Assembly (NCBI GenBank): GCA_028564675.1
Contig: JAOVVO010000035.1
Span: forward strand, 182,427-246,426
Direction: 5' to 3'
Length of the DNA stretch: 64,000 nucleotides
Origin: Onchocerca lupi
Lineage: Eukaryota > Nematoda > Chromadorea > Rhabditida > Onchocercidae
The translations under genes were made by a program, and so were the position numbers. The notes under the pieces were generated by a model, which saw only the letters and a list, made by a program, of their open reading frames with translations, was not told where the DNA came from and ran no database searches. This document shows, one piece after another, positions 26,101 through 35,847 of this stretch (the stretch's first letter is position 1; every line of letters starts with the position of its first letter).

Positions 26101-29100
26101 TTTTATTTTTCTTTATTCGTATTTTACATACTTTTAAATCATCACTTATTATCATTAAACAAAGCTTGTCATTTTTTTTCAAAGTTCTTTTTATATCAAA
26201 GAAGAAAATTTTTTGTGGTATTTTTTCCAAAATGATTTGATTAAACCTTATTTAAAATGATATTTTTCTTCAATATGTCTTACAAATGACGTAAATTACT
26301 TTATAAATAGAAGTTACAGTATGAATAAAGCAAGTTACTTTGTTATGACGTTACCTTTTTTGAATTATCATTTATGAGATTGTCTTCCATTTCTCGAAGT
26401 TTATTTATCACAGAAGCGATTTAAATTGCTAATTTGAACTTTTATATGATTTATTTTTGACTAATTATCAAATAACTCATATTTCTTGCTTGCCATTGAT
26501 GCTTTCTTATAAACTTTTAAATTAATCTCCAATATTTATCAATTTATGTTTCGTTTTAAAATTAAATTAAATATTTGTAACATATCGTTATGCATAATTT
26601 GCATTGTAAATTCTACTGGAATAATTCTAACTCTTGCTAAACAGATCAGAAAAATCATGAATGAAATTATTATATTAAAGTTAGTATATTTATATAAATA
26701 TACTAAATGGTTTACTTGTTTTTATCAACATAAAAAATAAATGTTGCAGTTATAAATCTTAAATATTTGTTTACTTAGATATGAAAATTTATTTGAACGA
26801 AGATAAAATTGTAAAATCATTTCTTCTTTTTGCTTAATAATTAAATTTCTTTTAAAGGTTTGGACAAAATTTATTGATTCAATTTGAAGATTTTGCAAGA
26901 CATAATGCTTATCATCTATTGGAAAGGTATAGAAATCAATATTGCGTTTTCAATGATGATATACAAGGTAATTCCTTACTACTTTTAATATAATATTAAG
27001 AACATTTTGATTTCTTCTATCACTTTTTTCTTTTTTTTTTTTTTTTTGTTTTGATAGATTAATGTATATATGTGTAGATTATGTTCGTAAAATAAATCAC
27101 GTATATTCCAAATTTAATATTAAAAAAAAAAAAGAAAAAATGAAACTTAAACATAACATTTATACATATACATACAAATTATTTTTTAATTTTTTCATTT
27201 TTCTTCATTTTGAATTGAATTAAAACAAAAATCTAAAATCTTATTTTATGCTTTTTTTTTTATTTAGGTACAGCTTCTGTAGCTTTAGCTGGACTTTTGG
27301 CATGCCGTCGATATACCGGGAGACCTTTATCTACTGAGAAAATAATTTTTTTTGGTGCTGGTTCCGTAAGCTTCTTTTTTTTTTAACAACATCGTCAACT
27401 TTGAAATTGATAATTCATTCTTCTGTTATTGTGCGATTTGAAAAAATCAAAATGTTATAAACTTTGGTTATATAAAATTTTGCAAATTTCATTAATTTTT
27501 ATTTACAATACTTTTTTTATTTTTGCAATTTATGTGTTACTTATTAATTTATCACGTAGAGTATTTATGATCGTGGATTATTAATATATTTATGCGTATA
27601 GGCTGCAATGGGAATTGCAAATTTATGTATAGCACAAATGAAAAAGGAAGGTATGAAAAGTAAAGATGCTTATTCATGTATTTATTTGATGGATTCTGGT
27701 GGTTTAATTACCCAAAATCGTTTACATATGGAAAAAGAGCATATACCATTTGCTAAAATTATGCCAGAAACAAAAAATTTACTGGAGGTTAATATTTGCG
27801 AAGTTATGATACCGAGATATTCCAGGATGTTTAAATAATTCAAGTAAAATCGGCTAAAAAAAGGATAATGTTATTATCAGTATCTAAAAATTAAAAACTA
27901 TTGCATATATAATATTCCAAAAAAGCGATTCTAACGGTAAATCGATTGTACGAAACGATTCTGATGTGCAAATCGATCGCCTAACTTTAGTATAGGGGTT
28001 AAAGACCAATCGAACAATCTAGTAGCTGGTTTCCTCCGAAATTTCTCTCTCAAGATAGATGGAGTACGTAATGAAGCTGTTATATTCGGTAAAGTGAATG
28101 ATTAGAGGAATTGTGGGACGAAACGTCTTCAACCTATTCTCAAACTTTCAATGAGTATGACGTCTTGCTTGCTTGAATGAAGCGTAAACATTGAACGCGT
28201 ACTGCAAATAGACCATTTTTGATAATCAGTATTGGCGCTGTGGAATGAACCAAATGTTAAGTTAAAGGATAAAAAGTCTTTTCAAATAATTATTTTAAAA
28301 AAAAGGAAGAAAGTGAAAATGAATTAATTAGGAACATATTTTGTTAATTGAATAAAATACATCCTATTTTTCAAAATGAAATATTTAGTTGATTAAAAAT
28401 ATCAAACCAACAGTACTGATTGGTGTTTCAACAGTTGGAAATGCTTTCAATGAGCAAATCATCCGTACTATGGCAGAATTGAATTCGAGACCGATTATTT
28501 TTGCTTTATCAAATCCAACAAAAAATGCGGAATGTACTGCGGAACAAGCAATTCATTGGACTGATGTAATTTTTTCTTTTTGAAGTAATTTAAAAAAAAA
28601 ATGAACATTTTTTATTAAATTTATATTCAATTGATAAAAATCTGATAAAATAACAAAAAATATTTCAGCTTAATTTCTTTAGGGTAAAGTATTATTTGCA
28701 AGTGGAAGTCCATTTGAAAATGTGGAATACAAAGGGAAATTATATAAACCAGGTCAAGGTAATAATTCATATATATTTCCCGGTGTAGGCATGGCAATTA
28801 TTTTATTTCGAATCCGACATATTGACGATGAAATATTTCTAATAGCTGCTCGGGTTTGTTTACTTGTATCCTTTTTTTTTTTCGATTTTTTTAATAGAAA
28901 TATTTCGTAAACATCTAACAGCACGTTAAAACATCTACAAGTAAAAGAACGATCGCTCTTATTAAAATTATCAATATGATGATTAATGTTAGCATTTTAT
29001 GATTTATTAGGATTATTCAATAGCATAATTTGGGATAATATCTAAATTATATTTTAAAATAATTCTATTATTTTATAGGAGGTAGCAAAATGTGTTAATG

Positions 29101-29762
29101 ATGAAGATTTCAAACATAAACGTTTATACCCGAGTTTTAGTCGTATTCGAGATGTTTCGTTGAAAATAATTTTAGCTATTGCAAAGTATAGTTATGAGGT
29201 CAGTTTATCATTTTGTATTAAAAAAAAAAAAAGAAGAATCCAAAGGAAGTATTATTAACTGGAAGAAATTTTAATTCAAGCATGAAATTTATTTCATATT
29301 CCTTAATTTTTTTAAAATAATTTAATCGATGAAAATAGCGTAATTATATGATCATCACAGGTAACATTAGGTTACTAATGCTAGCTATTTTACGAATAGC
29401 ATTTGGTAGATTTCGACTGTATGTTTCTGCTCTTCGGAACTTTAACATAGTGCAATGAATCGTTAAATTATTACAATTAAGTGCTGTGTACTACTAATTT
29501 AAATATGCAATAATTATGCAATGACTGGTTTATTTTTTCACAAAGTAGCATAATATATGGTTTAATAAAATCATCAATGTGATAAAAACTGCAGAAAAAT
29601 TTGGCAACACTTTATCCAAAACCAGCAAATATAGAATATTTTGTACGTAGTCAAATGTATCAAACAAGATACAGTGAAATGGTCGATTATACATATGATT
29701 GGCCAGAACATGATATGGTTCAAGGTTATCCTGTTCCATATGAAGAGGAACGTAATGATTGA
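20165..29762 (+). CDS. Malic enzyme 2, diverged tandem paralogue
   Basis: Same reaction as its neighbour. Exons: 20165-20239 (open upstream to about 20060), 24104-24262, 24489-24613, 25042-25123, 25365-25526, 25995-26098, 26858-26967, 27268-27365, 27602-27787, 28389-28565, 28683-28853, 29079-29198, 29595-29762 (TGA). Internal exons match malic enzyme 1 in length and phase, except one extra codon in exon 29079-29198. All splice sites in the conserved part are GT-AG, and no stop interrupts the frame. Catalytic residues are kept: Tyr of YTPTVG, Arg of GERILGLGDLG, Lys of IPVGKLSLY, QFEDF, FNDDIQG, GAGSAAMG and GQGNNSYIFPG. The 5' end is unclear. I use the first in-frame ATG in the conserved exon (20165), which leaves no room for a mitochondrial presequence, so a cytosolic enzyme is possible. 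Intron 1 (3.86 kb) holds Helitron remnants, and the intron 27788-28388 holds a 28S rRNA fragment. Overall intact, probably functional. Confidence 0.83.
20690..22702. mobile_element. Helitron remnants in intron 1 of malic enzyme 2
   Basis: Three kinds of Helitron signal are present. (a) A short hairpin, GGCCA/TGGCC at about 20694-20710, followed 11 bases later by CTAG (20718-20721), as at a Helitron 3' end. (b) Immediately after it, TCTATATAAATAAAAATTAA, a typical Helitron 5' end, with the family's following motif (AAATCTCCGAAA... TGCTTTGAAATTTTGACACA) to about 20880. A second, diverged copy of that motif lies at about 22500-22595. (c) On the minus strand, remains of the Rep/helicase reading frame (separate entry). 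The coding remnant points opposite to the end-like sequences, so the region is probably nested or rearranged. An 11-bp inverted repeat (22675-22685/22692-22702) lies at the right side. Confidence 0.75.
20983..22307 (-). pseudogene. Internally deleted, frameshifted Helitron Rep/helicase
   Basis: Read on the minus strand from 22307, the remnant starts MSRRKSNF, a usual Helitron N-terminus, and soon meets stops. At about 21905-21755 it shows a conserved N-terminal block (CCAAEKIKLPQLRKPPMSL). At about 21480-20983 it shows the PIF1-like helicase C-terminus: EAINYLTEFLNSL, QLKIGVPIIMLHDINQPKLC, then after a frameshift near 21300 VTEATILTGLFKGKDVLIPR and LYVACSRIDKP. The catalytic Rep motifs and most of the helicase are missing; about 1.3 kb remains of a frame normally several kb long. 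Not functional. Confidence 0.85.
22740..24103. other. Rest of intron 1 of malic enzyme 2
   Basis: This part is less AT-rich than neighbouring introns up to about 23,530. It carries two short open frames (22784-23032 + and 23144-23517 -) that I do not recognise. They may be debris of the same or another mobile element. The last 500 bases are ordinary AT-rich intron. Confidence 0.4.
27945..28262 (+). pseudogene. Decayed 28S rRNA fragment (domain II) inside an intron
   Basis: The sequence follows eukaryotic large-subunit rRNA in order: CGATTCTGATGTGCAAATCG, TATAGGGGTTAAAGACCAAT, CATCTAGTAGCTGG-like text (here AATCTAGTAGCTGG), CGGTAAAGTGAATGATTAGA, GGGACGAAACGTC, AACCTATTCTCAAACTTT and TGGCGCTGTGGAATGAACC. 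It carries many substitutions (for example GGGGTTAAAG for GGGGCGAAAG) and covers only about 320 bases, so it is an old inserted copy. It is in the sense direction within the intron 27788-28388 of malic enzyme 2. Confidence 0.92.
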
Positions 29763-29786
29763 TTGATTTAATTAGGAAAAAAAAAA

Positions 29787-29823
<37 letters not shown>

Positions 29824-32800
29824 ATTATTATTTTTTCAGAAATTGCTATAAATGTTTAATATAAAAAAATAATTTATTTCAACTTTTTTCTTCCTATTTT
29901 TTGCATTTTTCAATAGCACTTATTATTAAATAAAAATAAAACTTTTGATAAATGTTTCAAAATAGTGACAAGACAAAATAAAAATAATTCAATAAAAATT
30001 AAAACAAATTAGAATTCATCCTTGCCGGAAAGGATAATTTGGGAATAAATGAAGCATAAAATTATCAGTTAATGAAATATAACAGTGTGATTTTTGGATT
30101 ATCATCAAAGTGGAATAAGCAAATATGTATGTATTTTTTCTTATATGATTAAAATATAATAATTAGGGGTCAAACTTCCACATCATACTTATTATTTGGC
30201 GCCAAGAAGTAATATAAATATGTGTCTTTGCATATATACTTGAACCTTGCATAAGATTTACATATTATTCTCTTCTAGTAATCAGCCATTCAATACAAGT
30301 AAACTTATTTACTTCCTTTTTGTTCTCTAAAAGAAATCTAACTTAGTTTTTCCTCTTTTCTTTTTAATTTTAATCATTAGCAATAGTTCATTTAATATTG
30401 AAGCATAAAAGACTACTTATTATTAATGTTTCATATAACAGAAAAATATAGAGCCAGATATCATGTTTGTTTAGATGTTTTCAATAGTTTAATTTTTCCA
30501 TAATTATTAATCTTTCTCCCGTAAATTAATTTTCTCATATTCGATATGTATTTCCATTTCAGATTAAAAAATATGTATATGTGCATACTTACAATAAATT
30601 ATAATTTGTTTCTTTATCATTTATTTATGTAAGCATATGTACATATATATTTTAATTATTTTTAATTTTTATCTTTGGGTATTAACCAAGTAATTGTCAA
30701 AAACTTATTAACTAAGAAGTTTTTGATAATGATATTTTTATACATGACCCTTATTTCATTTTCTGTTGTACTTTTAGAAAAATTCTTCAATATATTTTTC
30801 ATGTTTTTCTTTTTTAAATCATCTAATTCTAACAGATGATTAAAATATGCCTTATATTCTTTGTTTCATGTTTATGATTTTCTTTTTATTCAATAAATTT
30901 TTGATTATTTTTCAAAATTATATATATTTTTTGACTATTTTTCAAAATTTTAATATTTTAAGTTAAAATGTATACATTTGCTTATCATTTATCAATTAGT
31001 GTGATAAATTGATCGTCAATTTAATTATTCTTATAAATGTCAAATATTAATGCGATATGATTTAATTATTCAATTCTTTGAGTACAATTGATACAATTAA
31101 TCATTCATATTGTAATTTCTAATTAAGCAATTTGTTCCTTATATTACATTAAGAAGAATGACGATTCATCGCAATTTAAATCTAAGAATTTTGGTGACAA
31201 AATAAAATGATTATATGGAAAAGTTAATTGTTAGATAAATTATTACTTCCAATTGAATAACAACAGTTTGTAGTATTAACAGCAATTATTCATTGTATTA
31301 TATTAAGAAGTATGAAAATTTATTTTTAACACATTATTTCTCCAATTTTTCTTTTCTGGATGATTTATAAATTGATAAAAATATAAAAAAAAATTTAAGA
31401 AAAGTAGCAAAGTGGAAGCAAAAAAAATCCTTATCATTAGTATCATTTTTGTTTACCTGATAATTGAATCCCTTATGACTCGAATGCTTGATGATTACTT
31501 TCAAAGTAGGGAATGAAAATTATTCGAAATATGATATTGGAATTTTTTTCATTCATTTGCCTTTCCAATTCCAATAATTTATGAATAAATGATTATCTTT
31601 TTTTCTTTTAAACAAATGTAGATAAAAAAAAATTAAAGAATCATTAAGAAGTAAATAGTACATTGAAGTCGCTTTTCATCATTTTTTTTTTCTTTTTTGA
31701 GAAGAGAAATATTTTGTGTAATATTTAGTGTTTATTTCTGTCATCTCTTATTTTGTTGTCATTTGCTTATTCGGTTTGTTCCATTTACCACTATCATTAG
31801 CATTATTATTATCACCATCATCATCATCATCAATGTGTGAATAATATTTGGTCATTTTAACATTATCATTTATCATTGTCATTATCAATTATCATTTACG
31901 AATAATATTTATTCATCTTGTTCTAATAATGAGATATAAAAAAAAAAATAATATTAGTAAGTATTTTTTCTCTTTTTTTCTTTGTGAGAAAAAATAGGTG
32001 AAAGTTTATTGATAGTATTTGAATCAGAGATTGTTTTGTTAAAAGTAACTTATCGACACTAAATACAATTATTTTACTCTTGCTTTCTTCTTTTTTTTTT
32101 TTTAAATTATTGATTGGTAATTCAAAATTGATAATCTTTTAATTTTTCTTTAAAATTCAAAATTTAAGGAGTAACAGATAAAGAATTAAAAAAGAGAAGC
32201 ATGTGTATATTATATGTATAAAATATTTATAACAAAATGAATAATTTTCTCTAATTATTTTGTATTTTCTGTTTTTCAATTTTTTTTAATTTTGCTTCAC
32301 AGTAATATTTCTCGCGCATAATATTTAAGATTAACGAGAATATTTTCCCACATATACCATCGTTCTTCGATTGATTGTCATTGAGATCTATCAAATTTAT
32401 GAAACGTTATTTTGCGCTTATTTATTTTGAAAATAATTTTTGGATAAAAAATAAAACAATAATTAGAATAATTATTTATAATTTCCAGATTACTATACGC
32501 CGTAAAAATGTATTTGTTTTCGCGTTTTTCGAATAATTTGCTTAACATTGCACAACGTAAAGTATTACAGTTTGTAAATTACTTTGAAGTATATTAGAAA
32601 AAAAGTCCAATAAATTTTAATTAGAATAAGAAAATAAAAATAACCAAAATTAAATATCGAAAAATAAAAAATTATTTCAAGAAAAAAGAAATGAAAAATG
32701 AAAAATCGTTTAATTAATATTATTATTATGCAAACAATAATAATTTCGTTTTCATAATCTACAAAAAAAAAAATCTTCGATTTTCCTCAGATATCAATTT

Positions 32801-33508
32801 TTTTAAGATTATTTTACTCTCAACTTTAATCATTAGAATATCATTATTTGCTTATTTTTCTGATCATCCTTTTTTTTTTATCCTTTTTTCCCTGTGATCT
32901 AGAAAAAAAAAAAAAAAAAAAAAAAACTCCCGATTTCTCGCAGATTTTTTTTTCATCAATTTCTTCTGGAAACTTTTATTTTTTTCTTCTTTTGTTTTTT
33001 TGAATGTTTATTGGAATCGTCATTTGTTGCATGTTTACATTATCCTGTCATCGAGAATAATATTTTTCTCTTTTTTGATTTTTCTGGCCTTACTTTTGTG
33101 GTTTTCTTTTTTTCTTATGGATGAATTTTCAATTCCTATCAAAAATTATCAAAGGGCAAAATATTGCCAAATTATTAAACGATTTTCAAAGGAATTTTTT
33201 TCTCTCTTTTGTTCTTTTGCCATCCAATCGATTCTAACTTTTATCTAATGAATTTTATTTATGAATTTATAATATCCGTTGTTAATATGCATGTATTCAT
33301 TAAAATCATTTAATGTTTTATAGATGCTTATTCTTTTTAATTCTACTTTTATCATATCTCATTCAGATTATCATCTACCGTTATTGATTGATTAATTTTT
33401 TTCTTTATCTATCATTTTTTCTACTTTATTTATTTTTCTCAAAAAACAAAATCTTATATTATTCTTAACAAAGAAAAAAGAAAGAAAAATTTTTTTTCTT
33501 TTTTTTAG
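29763..33508. other. Intergenic region between malic enzyme 2 and the pseudogene copy
   Basis: Very AT-rich. A (TA)n tract at 29789-29820 follows the stop of malic enzyme 2 closely. A short ATC/ATT trinucleotide tract lies near 31,810-31,830, and long A and T runs occur at 32,900-32,925. No supported gene. Confidence 0.7.
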
Positions 33509-34390
33509 TATTACTCAAGCATTTTCAACAAGACGCGATGAAGTAGATGCTGCATTGCTGACTCATAAAAATTTGGAATTATAGAAATTGTATCGGCAAG
33601 AACGAGCGGTATCATCAATTCGAGGTATTGATTTACTCAAGTCAGCACGTTACAGTAAGGTAAGATATATTAAATGGATTCGAATTTGAATATTAAAATG
33701 TAGAAGCAATATTTAGTCTGGTTTAATTCTAATAATTAATTATAAGTCAAATATATCTTACAAAGTCATAAGTCATAAATTAATAATTTAGAATCAAAAA
33801 ATTCGAATAATATCCGTAATGAATGATTCGAATAATATTCGTTATCAAATAATGGTATAGTTTGATGTATGAATTAAATAATAAACTAGTTAATACGTAT
33901 TATTGATAGTTTAAATTAATAGATAAATTGGAATGGATTAGTTTAATAATTGAATTTTATGATTATCATTCCTTTATTAATAAAGAGAATTTGTATGATT
34001 ATCTTCCTTCTTGATCAGATATGTCTTTCAAATTATAACTCATAAATTAACAATTTGAAAGCGAAAAATTTGAATACTATTCGATATCATATTTGATCAA
34101 TAAAGAATGATAATCATACAATAAGATTTCTAAGTATTAATGCTAGTATTATTGATTTTTGAAAATATAGAATGATTGGAATTTGTCATCTTTGTTAAAT
34201 TCATATAATTGTTTTTTTCTTCAAATTTCAGGGTATGGCATTTAGTTTATATGAGCAACAATATCTTGGCACTCATGGCTTACTACCACCGGCATTTATG
34301 ACCGAAGAACAACAAGCTTATCGAGTTATTTCAAAACTTCGAGAACAACCAAATGATTTAGCTCGATATATACAATTGAAAAGTTTGCAT
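33509..34390 (+). pseudogene. Malic enzyme 3, truncated pseudogene (two exons)
   Basis: Exon-like segment 33509-33659 matches the second exon of malic enzyme 1 (KLYRQERAVSSIRGIDLLKS) in the same phase, with good acceptor and donor, but carries an in-frame TAG at 33582-33584. Segment 34232-34390 matches the third exon almost residue for residue (GMAFSLYEQQYLGTHGLLPP), yet its donor is lost: the CAG/GT of the other copies is CAT/AT here. No later exons follow before the synthetase gene. The conserved Arg of ERQ is Gln here. A partial third duplicate, not an enzyme. Confidence 0.9.
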
Positions 34391-35835
34391 ATATCTCTTA
34401 TTTATTCTTCTACTTTTTAATATTTTACTATTCAAAGAGCAGAGATCATTTCAAAAAAGTTTTATTCATCACGGTAAATTTAATTTCTTTTTAAAATACA
34501 GTAGTAAAGAGTATGCAAATATTTCGATTCCTATATGATGTAAATGGACCAAAAGAACTCATTCGAATATGTCATGTTAAAAAAGGATGAAGAAGTTATC
34601 TATTATTCTTACAATAGGCCTGGCATAGTGCCAAGAAAATACCGAAGGCTTGGATATGAAGGAGCTGACTAAACAAAGTTCAGCAAAATTGTTAGATTAG
34701 ACTTGGCCATAGGTTTTAATGTGATAGCAAGCACTCTGACTTGATCAAAGGTCTTAATATAATAACAAATATTTGGACTTGGCTATAAGCTTTAATCTAA
34801 TAGCAAACATCCCGACTTGATTATAGGTCATAAAACAAGAACAAATGTCCAGAATTAACTATAGGCCTTAATATAATAACGAATGTTCGAATTGGCCACA
34901 GGTCTTAGTGAAATAGCAAACATTCGGACTTGCCATAAGTCTTAATGGAATAGCAAACCCGAACTTGGCCACAAGCCTTAATGTAATAGCAAATGACTTC
35001 CGGAAGATGACTTAAACGAGCGAGAGAGAAATGAGATAATTATTTTCATGTCGACTCAACCCTGAATATTTGATTAGTAGTTGAAATTCATGTTTTTTCA
35101 GAATTTGGTACCTGTAGAGATATTTCCTCGGGATTTTCTGTAGGAGATTTTGCGGGGTTAGTTCAGGTTTTTCTTAACTTCAATTTTATTTCCAATCCAA
35201 TTCTGCTGAATTCGGAAAAGAGTTTTCGATTCTTTTTTCAATTTTAGTTTTAAACATCTGTAAAGCTACGAAAATATTTTGTGAAAATAATCGATGTACG
35301 AATTTTTTGTTTTCCTTATTACCCATATCTACAAATAATATATTTAAGAAAGAAAAAGGATGTATTGAGATTATAGATATTAAATAGAGAAATAATTTAG
35401 TAGTTGTAAGTTAATTCAGATGTAAAATAAGCGAAATGTTATGATTAGTACTTTAACTAATTCCTAAAATCACTTTAACTAGTTCTGAAGTTGATTTTTT
35501 ATTCTATATACTGACATACTGATATATCTATATACTAATATTTTGATGCTATATTTACGGATATCATTTATATCAACTAAAATAAAAGTATAGAGAAGGA
35601 TTGATGGAGTGAATTTGAAGTTAATGCTGTGTAAAGGAGGATAGGATTGTGGATATGCACATATGAATATGATTAGGACTAAGTGTATAATTTTGTGGGT
35701 ACAGCAGAGGAAAAGATGTAAGTTATGAGCAAGAAAATACGAGTAAAACTTATTTATATTTCATTTTTTTTCCATTTTATTTACTTAGTTTTCATTTTTT
35801 TTTTTTTTAATATTTTTTTGTTGTAGAAATTGATA
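34391..35835. other. Intergenic region before the alanyl-tRNA synthetase
   Basis: Contains the 38-bp minisatellite (separate entry) and AT-rich DNA. I see no further malic enzyme exons. An acceptor-like TTTGTTGTAG ends at about 35826, just before the synthetase start, and may be a trans-splice site. Confidence 0.6.
34703..35001 (+). repeat. 38-bp minisatellite, eight degenerate copies
   Basis: Eight head-to-tail units of 35-38 bp each begin TTGG or TTGA and share the core AGGTCTTAATATAATAGCAA. Unit starts: 34703, 34741, 34779, 34817, 34855, 34892, 34930 and 34965. Copies differ at several positions each, so the array is old. It lies directly downstream of the malic enzyme pseudogene. Confidence 0.92.
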
Positions 35836-35847
35836 ATGTATTCATAA
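35836..35847 (+). promoter_or_regulatory. Minimal upstream reading frame (Met-Tyr-Ser-stop)
   Basis: ATGTATTCATAA ends on the first base of the synthetase start codon (TAATG overlap). If the transcript begins upstream of 35836 this would limit or redirect initiation; if the SL leader joins at 35827 it is retained in the mRNA. Confidence 0.45.

Noticed and set aside
27701..27715. 15-base exact match to the start of the nematode SL1 leader (GGTTTAATTACCCAA)
   Set aside because: It lies inside a conserved malic enzyme exon (Gly-Gly-Leu-Ile-Thr-Gln), has no SL RNA structure after it, and is best explained as chance codon use.
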